From positions 1 through 8,716 of the forward strand of contig JAEYAL010000319.1 of the NCBI GenBank assembly GCA_023404805.1: a stretch of 8,716 nt of DNA, written 5' to 3'. Made by a program: the position numbers and the translations under genes. Position 1 is the first letter of the stretch. Each line of letters begins with the position of its first letter. Of this stretch, positions 1 through 7,134 are shown one piece after another. The notes under the pieces are model-generated. The model ran no database searches, was not told the DNA's origin, and worked only from the letters and a program-made list of their open reading frames with translations. The stretch comes from Actinomycetes bacterium. GTDB lineage: Bacteria > Actinomycetota > Thermoleophilia > Solirubrobacterales > Solirubrobacteraceae.

Positions 1-1
1 C

Positions 2-877
2 GGCAGGCCGCTGCCCGCCGCTCCAGGAACGCTCGGCGCCACGCCCGAAGCGCAGAAGCTGGTCGCCAGCAAGGAGCTCGTGCCGCCTGGCGCGGCGCCT
101 GCCGAGGGCGACGCCGCCGCGGCTGGCGCCACGGATGCGCCGAAGTTCGCGCCGCTGACCCCGGCGGGCGGCGCCGAGGGGTCGGTCCCGCCGCCCGTCG
201 ACCCGATCGACGAGGAGCCCGCGGTCGTCTCGGAGTTCCTCAACCAGGAGACGCAGGCCGCCGATGTGCTGCCCGACCAGGAGGCCGCGCTCGCGAGCGA
301 CCCGGCCGACGTGCGCTACGGCGAGGATCAGTTCGACCTGCACCCGGGTGAGGAGCCGCGCGGCGGGAGCCGCCTGCTGTTCGGCGTCGGCGTGGTGGCG
401 CTGCTGGCCGGCATCGTGCTCGCGTTCGTCCTGCTGTTCACCGGCGGCGACGATTCCGACAAGGCGGGCAACAAGCCGCCAGTGACGCAGACCGAAGAGG
501 ACCCGGGCGCCGGGGGCAGCGACAAGTCGCCGCCCGCTGCGACGACCGTCGACCCGAGCAGCGTCACCGTGCGCGTGCTCAACGGCACCACGGTATCGGG
601 CCTGGCGCAGCGGGTCACCGACACGCTCAAGGGCAAGGGCTACGGCACCGACCGTCCGGACACGTACAGCGGCGGGCAGACCGTCAGCCAGACGACCATC
701 AAGTACCGCCAGGGCCAGAAGAGCGCTGCCGTCACGGTCGCGAAGGACCTGGGCCTGTCGGAAGGCGACGTCGAAGCGATCGACTCCGAGCTGAGCGTGG
801 CCGCCGGGCCGACCGCCGACGTGGTCGTGCTCACCGGAACCGACCTCGACTCGACCGCCAGCACCACCGGCGAGTGA
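2..877 (+). CDS. LytR C-terminal-domain membrane protein (5' partial)
   Basis: The frame is open from base 2 to the TGA at 875-877, so the gene probably begins left of the window. A GTG at 80 with AAGGAG at 71-76 is a possible internal start, but the spacing is only 3 nt and the codons before it already look coding. Counting from that GTG (265 aa), residues 1-95 are Pro/Ala/acidic-rich and probably disordered. Residues about 99-121 form one membrane helix, followed by a Gly/Asp/Pro linker. Residues about 162-254 match the LytR_C domain (VRVLNGT near 164, then a GLA...L..KGY helix-turn and a final VVVLTG strand). The topology implies a cytoplasmic N-terminus and an extracellular LytR_C domain, a fold found in cell-envelope proteins; its molecular role is not settled. 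The gene overlaps the phosphatase gene by GTGA. In many actinobacteria LytR-type genes lie near nadD, rsfS and a histidine phosphatase, so those could lie just left of the window (inference). Confidence 0.8.
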   Translation, partial: GRPLPAAPGTLGATPEAQKLVASKELVPPGAAPAEGDAAAAGATDAPKFAPLTPAGGAEGSVPPPVDPIDEEPAVVSEFLNQETQAADVLPDQEAALASDPADVRYGEDQFDLHPGEEPRGGSRLLFGVGVVALLAGIVLAFVLLFTGGDDSDKAGNKPPVTQTEEDPGAGGSDKSPPAATTVDPSSVTVRVLNGTTVSGLAQRVTDTLKGKGYGTDRPDTYSGGQTVSQTTIKYRQGQKSAAVTVAKDLGLSEGDVEAIDSELSVAAGPTADVVVLTGTDLDSTASTTGE

Positions 878-1494
878 TCCAGCCGCCTGCCGTCTCGCGG
901 CCGGTGGTGGTGCTCGCCCGCCACGGAGAGACCGACGACAACGCGGCCGGGCGCTTTCAGGGCGTCCGCAACCCGCCGCTCAATGACCGCGGCCGGGAGC
1001 AGGCCCGCGCGCTCGCCGAGCGGCTCGCGGCCGGCGCCGACCTCGCCGCCAGCGGCGCCGTGCGGCTCGGCCACGCTGGGGTGACGGGTCCCGTACCGCT
1101 TGTCCGCGAGATCTGGGCGAGCCCATACGCGCGCGCTCGCGAGACCGCAGAGATCGTCGCGGCGCGGCTGGAGCTGCCGGTCCGGCTGGATGAGCGGCTC
1201 AAGGAGAGCGACGTCGGCGACTGGGCGGGACGCACCTACGTAGAGGTGCAGGCCGCCGACCCGGCGCGTTTCCAGAGCTGGGTCGAAGGCGATCCTGCGC
1301 ATTCTTTCCCCGGGGGTGAAACCCTGGCCGACGTGACTGCACGCGTCCAGGAGGTCGTCGCTGAGGCGCGGGTGCTCGCGCCGACGGTGCTGTGCGTCTG
1401 CCACGGCGGCGTGATCCGCAGCGCGCTGCAGGCGGCTGGGTACGAGGTGCACGAGCCTGGGGCAGCGTTCAACGGCGAGGCGGTGGCGCTGTGA
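874..1494 (+). CDS. Histidine phosphatase family protein (phosphoglycerate mutase-like)
   Basis: This 206-aa cytoplasmic enzyme starts at a GTG overlapping the previous stop (GTGA, 874-877). The family signature RHGET is at residues 16-20, with H17 the expected phospho-acceptor. N23, the SPYARAR segment at 83-89 (R87 probable phosphate ligand), E111 (probable acid) and H177 in CHGGVIR complete the active site. Members hydrolyse phosphate monoesters or isomerise phosphoglycerate. The bacterial neighbours of LytR/RsfS genes include glucosyl-3-phosphoglycerate phosphatase (GpgP) of mycobacteria, but the substrate cannot be read from this sequence. Residues about 56-78, between the first helix and the SPY motif, are longer than usual for the family. 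They are encoded by codons with less G/C at third positions and contain a small palindrome (see the separate entry). The gene ends in a GTGA overlap with the next gene, which suggests translational coupling. The family call is strong; the specific function is open. Confidence 0.93.
   Translation: MIQPPAVSRPVVVLARHGETDDNAAGRFQGVRNPPLNDRGREQARALAERLAAGADLAASGAVRLGHAGVTGPVPLVREIWASPYARARETAEIVAARLELPVRLDERLKESDVGDWAGRTYVEVQAADPARFQSWVEGDPAHSFPGGETLADVTARVQEVVAEARVLAPTVLCVCHGGVIRSALQAAGYEVHEPGAAFNGEAVAL
1080..1097. repeat. Short imperfect palindrome inside the phosphatase gene
   Basis: GGTGACGGG pairs with CCCGTACC around a single T (1089), with one bulged G at 1083, giving eight base pairs. It lies in the part of the gene that encodes an unusually long loop (residues about 56-78), where the codons gct, ggt, gta and ctt break the local G/C-ending habit. 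It could be an in-frame insertion of a repeat element, or chance in a GC-rich gene. Confidence 0.35.
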
Positions 1495-3383
1495 GCCGCC
1501 GCGGCGAACGCGCTGAGGGGCGCCGGTCGGAGCGTGGTGCGGGCGGCGAGCGCCGTCCCAAGCGCGACGTCCTCGCCGACCTGCCGGGCGCGACCGTCGC
1601 CTGGGTCGCGTTCATCGTGGTCATCCTCGCGACGGCGGGCTCGTTCGCGCTGGCCCAGCGGCTCAAGCGCGCGCCGACGCTCGTCTATGACTGGCACGCG
1701 CTGCGGCTGTTCTCGCCCAAGGTGCCCGGCCCGGCGGAGAACGCCCGGTTCTCGTTCTTCCTGCGCGTGAAGCAGGACAAGGCCACGCTCCTCGTGACCA
1801 ACCTCGCGGGCGAGCCGCTGCGCACGCTCCAGAAGGACCTGCCGGTGCGGGCTGGCAAGCAGGTCAAGAGCTCCTGGGACGGCTCCGACGACGCGGGCCG
1901 CGCCGTGCCGGACGGCCGCTACCGCGTGCAGGTGGTGCTCCAGGACGCCGGCCGCGCCGTGCAGCTGCCGTTCACGCTCCGCAAGGACACGACCCCGCCG
2001 GCCCCCAAGCTGCTGTCGATCGGCCCGGAGAAGTCTGGCGATCAACCGCGGCCCGAGCTGCTGCCCAGAGCCGACGGCAAGCCTGCGGTCGTCCGCTACC
2101 GCGCGATCGGCCGCTCCCGCAAGATCACCGTGTTCCGCACCGACCTCGTCCGCCCGCGCGCGGTGCTCGAGGTGCCGGTCACCGACGACTCCGGCAAGTG
2201 GGAGTGGGACGGCACGACCGCCAGCGGCCGCCGGGTCTCGCCGGGCACCTACGTCGTGGCCGTCAGCGCGAAGGACCTCGTCGGCAACGAAGGCTGGTCG
2301 ACGGGCAGCGCCGAGCCGGTCGCGCCGTTCGGCGAATCGCTCAAGGGCCGCGGCGGCATCACCGTCCGGTATCTGGCGGCGCAGTCGCCGCAGGCGGCGA
2401 TCGCGGCGGGCGAGCGCGCCGAAGTCGGCGTGATCTCGGCGGGCAAGCAGTACCGCTGGAGCCTGCGGCGCGTCGGTGAGTCGCGCCCGCGCTCGCGGGG
2501 CGAGAGCCGCCGCCCGCTGCTGCGGCCGAAGGTGCCGAACGGCCCGAGCGGCCTGCACGTGCTCGAGCTGCGCACGAAGGACCGCGTGACCCAGGCGACC
2601 GTCCTGACGCAGGGCAGCAAGGCCCAGAAGATCCTCGTCGTCGTCCCGCAGACGTCGCTGGTCGGCGCGATGCAGGTCGACGATGACGGCGATGGCGCCC
2701 CGGACACCCTCGATCGCGGGGTGAGCGTGCAGACGGCGCGCGTCCCGGTCGCCCCGGACCTGGCGCGCGACATGAGCGACAACATCGCCCCGCTGCTGGT
2801 CGCCCTCGATCGCAAGGAGCGCCGCTACGACCTCACGACCGACCTCGCGCTGGCGCGCAACCAGGGCTCGGCGCTGAAGGCGCACGACGGCATCGTCCTC
2901 GCGGGCACCGCGAAGTACGTCGACCGCCAGCTGCAGCAGCAGCTCGTGTCGTGGGTGCGGCGCGGCGGCCGCCTGTGGATCACCGAGCCCGATTCGCTGC
3001 GGCGCTCGGTCGTGGTCGGCCCGACGGCGGCGCGCCGCCCGACGCAGCCGACGGCCGTCGACCCGTTCGGCTTCGAGCTCGGGCCGCTGCAGCAGGTCTC
3101 GTCGGTCGTGCAGGCGTCGAGCCAGTCGGGGCTGCTCAAGGGCACCGACGGCAGCTTCGACGGGCCGCTCACGGTCGAGCCGGTGCTGCGTCTGCCCACC
3201 GGGGCGAAGAAGCTCGCCGAGGCGACGACGCCCGGCGGCGGCCAGCAGGTGCTGGTCGCGGTGCAGTTCGGCCGCGGCGCGGTGATCCGCAGCGGCATCC
3301 AAGGCCTGGGCGCGAGCTCGTTGCGCGACCCCGACGCGCGCGAGTTCGTGCGGCAGGTGTGGGCGTTCCTGCGAGGTGGATGA
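1491..3383 (+). CDS. Membrane-anchored protein with two FlgD-like Ig domains and a dimethylformamidase/GATase-like C-terminus
   Basis: This 630-aa protein starts at the GTG of a GTGA overlap (1491-1494), with GAGG 10 nt upstream. An upstream ATG at 1392 would overlap the phosphatase by about 100 bases and is less likely. Residues 1-30 are Arg-rich and residues about 34-55 form one membrane helix, so the rest should be extracellular. Residues about 85-165 and 200-270 are two FlgD-type Ig domains (SWDG at 128-131 with DGRY at 141-144; WEWDG at 237-241 with GTYVV at 252-256). Beta-rich segments follow at about 288-390. Residues about 380-500 resemble the glutamine-amidotransferase-like fold of the N,N-dimethylformamidase large-subunit family (ILVVVPQ, DGIVLAG, WVRRGGRLWI). 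A DxDxDGxxD loop at 397-405 resembles a calcium-binding loop. No catalytic triad is evident. The family has no established role known to me. Placement before a ligase/polymerase and a glycosyltransferase suggests a part in envelope glycan work (inference). Confidence 0.85.
   Translation: MSRRGERAEGRRSERGAGGERRPKRDVLADLPGATVAWVAFIVVILATAGSFALAQRLKRAPTLVYDWHALRLFSPKVPGPAENARFSFFLRVKQDKATLLVTNLAGEPLRTLQKDLPVRAGKQVKSSWDGSDDAGRAVPDGRYRVQVVLQDAGRAVQLPFTLRKDTTPPAPKLLSIGPEKSGDQPRPELLPRADGKPAVVRYRAIGRSRKITVFRTDLVRPRAVLEVPVTDDSGKWEWDGTTASGRRVSPGTYVVAVSAKDLVGNEGWSTGSAEPVAPFGESLKGRGGITVRYLAAQSPQAAIAAGERAEVGVISAGKQYRWSLRRVGESRPRSRGESRRPLLRPKVPNGPSGLHVLELRTKDRVTQATVLTQGSKAQKILVVVPQTSLVGAMQVDDDGDGAPDTLDRGVSVQTARVPVAPDLARDMSDNIAPLLVALDRKERRYDLTTDLALARNQGSALKAHDGIVLAGTAKYVDRQLQQQLVSWVRRGGRLWITEPDSLRRSVVVGPTAARRPTQPTAVDPFGFELGPLQQVSSVVQASSQSGLLKGTDGSFDGPLTVEPVLRLPTGAKKLAEATTPGGGQQVLVAVQFGRGAVIRSGIQGLGASSLRDPDAREFVRQVWAFLRGG
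3373..3379 (+). promoter_or_regulatory. Ribosome binding site deciding the start of the ligase gene
   Basis: GAGGTGG lies 8 nt before the ATG at 3388 and matches the 16S anti-Shine-Dalgarno sequence well. It favours ATG 3388 over the in-frame GTG at 3376, which lies inside this site and would overlap the previous gene. Confidence 0.7.
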
Positions 3384-3387
3384 GCCG

Positions 3388-5301
3388 ATGACGACTGCCC
3401 ACCTCACCGACCAGCTCGTCGGCGCAGCCGCCGCGGCGCCGCACGTGCAGGCCGCCGTGATCGCGGCGCCCGTGCGCGATCTGACCTCGATCCTGATCGC
3501 GGCGCTCGTCGCGATCGCGCTCGTGGCGCGCGCCCCCGCCGCCCGCTGGACCAGCGCCATCGCCGCGATGGCGCTCGCGCCGGTCCTGCTCGCGGGCGCC
3601 GTCCTCGAAGACGACCGCGTCTCCCGCCTCCTCGACCATCCGCTGCTCCTGCTCGTCGGCGGCGTCGGCGGGCTCGTGCTGCTCGCGGCGGCATCGGCGG
3701 TCTTCGTCCGCTGGCCGCGCCTGCTCCCGCCGCTGCTCGCGGTCGCGATCCCGCTGCGGCTCCCGATCGTGCTCGGCGGCGAGTCCGTCAACCTGCTGCT
3801 GCCGCTCTACGGCCTGATCGCCTCGGGCGCCATCGCCTTTGCGGTCCGGGCGCGGCGGCGTGGCAAGCGCCTCGCCGAGTCCTGGGATCTGCGCTCCGGC
3901 CCCGCGACGGCCGACGTGCTCCACGATGCGTGGACGGCCCGCTCGCTCAGCGGCGCGGCTGCGGCCGTCCCGGTATTGCTCGCGCTGTCGGTGGTGCTCT
4001 ACGCGCTGCGGATCCCGTTCTCCGAGGACGCCGACCGCGGCGTGCAGACCCTCTGCTTCTTCCTCGTGCCCTTCGCGGTGCTGTTCGTTGTGCTGCGGCA
4101 GGTCGACTTCGACGTGCCGCAGCTGCGGAACGTCGCCATCGCCCTGCTCGTGCTCGCGCTCGTCGCGGTCGGCCTCGGCAACTACGAGTACGTGACGGGC
4201 GAGGTCCTCTGGAAGCAGAACGTGATCGACGCGACGAGCCTCAACGCGACCGTCCGCGTGAACTCGCTGTTCTTCGACCCGAACATCTACGGGCGCTTCC
4301 TGATGGTCGTCCTGCTCGGACTCCTCAGCGCGCTGGCGTGGGGCGCCCGCGGGTGGCGTATCGCGCTCTACGCGGTGCTGTTCGCCGTGATCTGGATCGG
4401 GCTGCTGTTCACCTACTCGCAGTCGTCGATGCTCGGACTGCTGATCGGGTCGCTCGTGCTGCTCGGGCTGCGGTTCGGCGCCGGCAAGGCCGTGGCGGTC
4501 GGCGCCGGGCTCGCAGTCGTCGGGATCGGCGTCGCGCTGATCTTCGGCAACCAGCTGCGGATCGACCTCAGCGGCGACAAGGGCTGCGACCTCGCCACCT
4601 CCGGCCGCTGCGAACTCATCAAGGGCGGCGTGCGGCTCTTTGAGTCCAAGCCGGTGTTCGGCTGGGGCTCGGGCTCCTACCGCGTCGCCTACCGCAAGGA
4701 AGAGGGCGCGACCGGCGTGAAGGCCGTGGCGGCATCGCACACGATCCCGGTCACCGTGGCCGCGGAGCAGGGTGTGATCGGCCTCGCCGCCTACCTCGCG
4801 CTGCTGGTCGCCACGGTGGTCGCGCTGCTGCGGCGCGCGCGGGAGTCGATGGCGCGAGCTGCGATCGCTGCCGCGTTTATCGCGATCATCATCCACTCGT
4901 GGCTCTACGCCGCGTTCCTCGAGGACCCGCTCGCGTGGGCGCTGCTCGCGGTCGGGCTGAACCTCGGCGCGGCAGCGGAGGAGGACGCCGCTGAGGGCGA
5001 CGATGGCGCCGGTGGCGCCGGTGGCGATGGCGCGGCATCGCGCGATGCGACCGGCTCGGCCTCTGGCGACGCAGTGGCGGGCGCGACTGGTGGGCCGCCG
5101 CACACGCCGCACGACATCGTCGGCCCCGTCACGCTCGTCGACGTAGGCGAAGGCGCTGGTCCCGGCACGTGGGTCGGGGAGTCCGGCCTGCCGAAGGACC
5201 ACGCGTCGGAGGCGCACGGGCACGCCGAGCGCGAGGGTGCTGCGCCGTCCGGCAGCGACGAGCCGCTGCGGCCGCACCCGCCGGGCGAGCCGCCGGCGTG
5301 A
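3388..5301 (+). CDS. O-antigen ligase/polymerase (Wzy/WaaL) family membrane protein
   Basis: The start at ATG 3388 gives 637 aa and is backed by a GAGGTGG site 8 nt upstream. About 12-15 membrane helices lie between residues 31 and 528. The Wzy_C-type core spans about 285-480: R290 with the FFDPNIYGR segment at 295-303, a helix ending in TYSQSS (342-347), the large extracellular loop with RLFESKPVFGWGSGSYR (416-432), then SHTIPVTVAAEQGVIGL (450-466), where H451 and G462 match conserved positions. The family joins or polymerises undecaprenyl-linked glycans on the outer face of the membrane. Ligase and polymerase cannot be told apart by sequence alone, and in an organism probably lacking LPS the acceptor is unknown. 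Residues about 528-637 are an Ala/Gly/Asp/His/Pro-rich tail, probably disordered and not part of the family core. The gene follows the FlgD-Ig gene by 4 nt and overlaps the next gene by GTGA. Confidence 0.9.
   Translation: MTTAHLTDQLVGAAAAAPHVQAAVIAAPVRDLTSILIAALVAIALVARAPAARWTSAIAAMALAPVLLAGAVLEDDRVSRLLDHPLLLLVGGVGGLVLLAAASAVFVRWPRLLPPLLAVAIPLRLPIVLGGESVNLLLPLYGLIASGAIAFAVRARRRGKRLAESWDLRSGPATADVLHDAWTARSLSGAAAAVPVLLALSVVLYALRIPFSEDADRGVQTLCFFLVPFAVLFVVLRQVDFDVPQLRNVAIALLVLALVAVGLGNYEYVTGEVLWKQNVIDATSLNATVRVNSLFFDPNIYGRFLMVVLLGLLSALAWGARGWRIALYAVLFAVIWIGLLFTYSQSSMLGLLIGSLVLLGLRFGAGKAVAVGAGLAVVGIGVALIFGNQLRIDLSGDKGCDLATSGRCELIKGGVRLFESKPVFGWGSGSYRVAYRKEEGATGVKAVAASHTIPVTVAAEQGVIGLAAYLALLVATVVALLRRARESMARAAIAAAFIAIIIHSWLYAAFLEDPLAWALLAVGLNLGAAAEEDAAEGDDGAGGAGGDGAASRDATGSASGDAVAGATGGPPHTPHDIVGPVTLVDVGEGAGPGTWVGESGLPKDHASEAHGHAEREGAAPSGSDEPLRPHPPGEPPA
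5002..5032 (+). repeat. Low-complexity repeat in the ligase tail
   Basis: Gly/Ala codons form a short run of near-repeats (GATGGC, then GGCGCCGGT-like units twice, then GGCGATGGC). It encodes a DDGAGGAGGDGAA-like stretch in the disordered C-terminal tail. Such runs are prone to slippage, so the tail length may vary between strains. Confidence 0.55.
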
Positions 5302-7028
5302 GCGTGCTGCGGCGCGGGAACCCGTGGGGCCTCGGCGAGAGCGGCGCCGCGTGGCTGTTCATGGTCGCGGTCGTCCTGTGGATCGTCCTCCCGCTCGCGC
5401 CCAACTACGACACGGCGACCCACCTCGTCTGGGCCCACGAGATCGCGGCCGGGCGCATGCCGGGGATCGAAGACGCGGCCGCCCCCACGCTGCACCCGCT
5501 GTGGCTGCTCCTCGCGATCCCCGCTGATCAATCGTCCTTCGGTCCCGGGCTGTTCCAGCTGCTCACCGTGTTCTCGTGGACCATCGTGATCGCGTCGGCC
5601 TGGCTGCTGGCGTCGCGCATCGCGGGCCCCGTCGCCGGGGTCCTGGCCGCGGTCGCCACGGGGTCGAGCTTCGCGCTCATGCTGCTCGCGTTCAAGGCGT
5701 ATGTCGACCTGCCGTTCCTCGCGCTCGTGCTCACGGCGCTCGTGATCGAGTGGAGCGCCGAGGGGCGTCCGGGTGATGTTGGCGACGCCGACGCCGAATC
5801 GGACGCGGCCGTCGGCGCCGACGCCGCCTCGGGGGTCGACCGTCCTTCTGGTCGCCCTATCACCCGACAGGAAGGACGGTCGACCCAGATGGAGCCGCTG
5901 GTCGTGCCGGTGATCTTGTTTGCCGCCGGGTTGCTGCGGCCCGAGGCGTGGGCGTTCGGCGTCTTGTTCGTCGCGTTGCGCGCCCTGCGCGACGGCGACG
6001 GCGCGATGCGCTGGCCCGATGCGACGGCGCTGCGCGCGCAGCTCGTCCCGGCGCTCGTCGTCCTCGCCGCGCCCGTCCTCTGGATCCTCACCGAGCTGCT
6101 GCTCACCGGCGATCCGCTCCACTCGCTCACCGGCACGCAGGCACTCGCCGAGGAACTCGGCCGTCCGACGGGGCTCGCGACGGCGCCCAAGGAGCTGGCG
6201 GTCCTGCTGAGCGACCTCGCGCGGCCGCCCGTTGCGGCGGCGGGCCTGCTCGGCGTCGGACTGGTGATCTGGCTGCGGGGCTGGCGCGCGCTGCTGCTGC
6301 CGCTGGTGGTCCTCGCGGCTGGCTGCGCCGGGTTCATCCTCGTCGGCGCCCTCGGGTTGCCGCTGCTCCAGCGCTACCTGCTCGTGCCGGCCGTGCTGGT
6401 CTGCGTGTTCGCCGGCGTCGCGGGCGGAGTGCTCGTCGCATGGGCGCGGGGGCGGCGCGACCCCGGCGGAGAGCTGGCGACGGCAGGTTTCGAGCAGGCG
6501 GACGTGGCTCCACAGCCCGCCGCGCAAGAGCACTTCCATGGTAAGGAAGGGGTCCCGGATCGGACCTCCGTCCCGGCCGCCCTGCGGCTCGGCGCCGCTG
6601 CGGCGCTGGCGGTCGGCGCGCTGGGCGTCGCGGGATACCTGGCGATCAAGGCCGACAGTTTCCGCATCGTCGCCCAAGGTGTGCTCCGCGAAGCGCAGTG
6701 GCAGCGCCAAGGGGCAGAGCTCCTCGACAACAGCAGAGTCATCAACGCGCGCTGCGGCGGCCCGATCACCCTGCCGACCTACCGCTTCATCCCCGAGCTC
6801 ACGCTCCGCGCGGGCCGCGACGAGGGCGACATCGTCTCGCGCGCGACGGCGCTCGGGGGCGCAGGCCCGCAGACGACCGGCATCGCCATCGTGATCGAGG
6901 GGAGCCGCGCCGCCAAGGTCCGCCTCGGCTGGGCCGCGGGCGTCCCGCGCAGCACGAACGAGATCCCGCCGGGCTTCACCGAAGTCGCCCGCCGCGGGCC
7001 GTTCGTCGCCACCGCGCGCTGCGGCTGA
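5298..7028 (+). CDS. GT39-like (GT-C fold) multi-pass membrane glycosyltransferase
   Basis: The start is the GTG of a GTGA overlap with the ligase gene (5298-5301), giving 576 aa; this matches two other junctions in the run. Helix 1 is at about 17-34. It is followed by the first outside loop with NYDTATHLVWA (36-46), where D38 is the probable catalytic acid, and PTLHPL (63-68), a motif typical of this GT-C group. About nine further helices lie between 84 and 450, and residues 451-576 form a soluble domain likely outside the cell. Family members transfer a sugar from a polyprenyl-phosphate donor to a glycan, lipid or protein; donor and acceptor are unknown here. Two hydrophilic loops, about 153-198 and 384-428, interrupt the membrane part. 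Both use more A/T-ending codons than the flanks and contain inverted repeats, which suggests insertions. The last codons form the first copy of a tandem repeat that runs past the stop. Confidence 0.87.
   Translation: MSVLRRGNPWGLGESGAAWLFMVAVVLWIVLPLAPNYDTATHLVWAHEIAAGRMPGIEDAAAPTLHPLWLLLAIPADQSSFGPGLFQLLTVFSWTIVIASAWLLASRIAGPVAGVLAAVATGSSFALMLLAFKAYVDLPFLALVLTALVIEWSAEGRPGDVGDADAESDAAVGADAASGVDRPSGRPITRQEGRSTQMEPLVVPVILFAAGLLRPEAWAFGVLFVALRALRDGDGAMRWPDATALRAQLVPALVVLAAPVLWILTELLLTGDPLHSLTGTQALAEELGRPTGLATAPKELAVLLSDLARPPVAAAGLLGVGLVIWLRGWRALLLPLVVLAAGCAGFILVGALGLPLLQRYLLVPAVLVCVFAGVAGGVLVAWARGRRDPGGELATAGFEQADVAPQPAAQEHFHGKEGVPDRTSVPAALRLGAAAALAVGALGVAGYLAIKADSFRIVAQGVLREAQWQRQGAELLDNSRVINARCGGPITLPTYRFIPELTLRAGRDEGDIVSRATALGGAGPQTTGIAIVIEGSRAAKVRLGWAAGVPRSTNEIPPGFTEVARRGPFVATARCG
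5833..5886. repeat. 54-bp palindromic element inside the glycosyltransferase gene
   Basis: GGGTCGACCGTCCTTC (5833-5848) and GAAGGACGGTCGACCC (5871-5886) are perfect 16-bp inverted arms. In the 22-nt spacer, GTCG (5851-5854) pairs with CGAC (5865-5868), leaving a 10-nt apical loop. The total length is 54 nt, exactly 18 codons, so the reading frame is kept and residues about 179-197 of the glycosyltransferase are encoded by it. Codons here (cgt, cct, tct, ggt, cct, cga, gaa, gga) differ from the gene's norm. It resembles a REP-like or protein-coding palindromic element. No second copy is present in the window. Confidence 0.85.
6533..6566. repeat. Two adjacent hairpins in a second glycosyltransferase loop
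   Basis: CTTCC (6533-6537) pairs with GGAAG (6545-6549) across a 7-nt loop. GGTCC (6551-6555) pairs with GGACC (6562-6566) across 6 nt. They lie in the hydrophilic loop at residues about 384-428, where codons such as gca, ggt, gct, cca, caa, cat, gaa and gat lower the third-position G/C. This may be a second in-frame insert; the stems are short and could be chance. Confidence 0.4.
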
Positions 7029-7124
7029 GCCAGCCCATGCGTCGCCACCTCGGGCCAGCGGCTCAGCGCCCATGCGTCGCCACCGCGCACTGCGGCTCAG
7101 CGCCCATGCGTCGCCACCGCGCCC
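7004..7124. repeat. Tandem repeat (about 35 bp, 3 copies plus a partial) across the glycosyltransferase stop codon
   Basis: CGTCGCCACC recurs at 7004, 7040, 7075 and 7109, with periods of 36, 35 and 34 bp. The units end in a shared (A/C)GCCCATG, and the middle GCGGCT(G/C)AG is also shared. Copy 1 holds the last codons and the TGA (7026-7028) of the glycosyltransferase. Later copies read CTCAG where copy 1 reads CTGAG, so they carry no stop in that frame. The array probably arose by duplication of the gene's end, or is a member of a dispersed intergenic repeat. Confidence 0.8.
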
Positions 7125-7134
7125 AGCTCGAAAC

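Noticed and set aside
1236..3791. Very long minus-strand open frame (851 codons)
   Set aside because: It is antisense to three well-supported genes. Its product is Arg/Ala/His-rich low complexity with no domain, as expected from the opposite strand of very GC-rich coding DNA.
3169..5277. Minus-strand open frame of 702 codons
   Set aside because: Antisense shadow of the ligase gene; the product is an Arg/Asp/Glu/Gln-rich run with no recognisable fold.
5768..5870. Similarity between CGGGTGAT...GGCGAC near 5771 and the reverse complement of the palindrome's loop
   Set aside because: Only about 14 bases match, with a one-base difference in spacing, which is plausible by chance in GC-rich sequence.
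7004..7124. CRISPR-like array
   Set aside because: The units are direct head-to-tail copies with no unique spacers, only about 35 bp per period, and no cas genes nearby. It is a tandem repeat.
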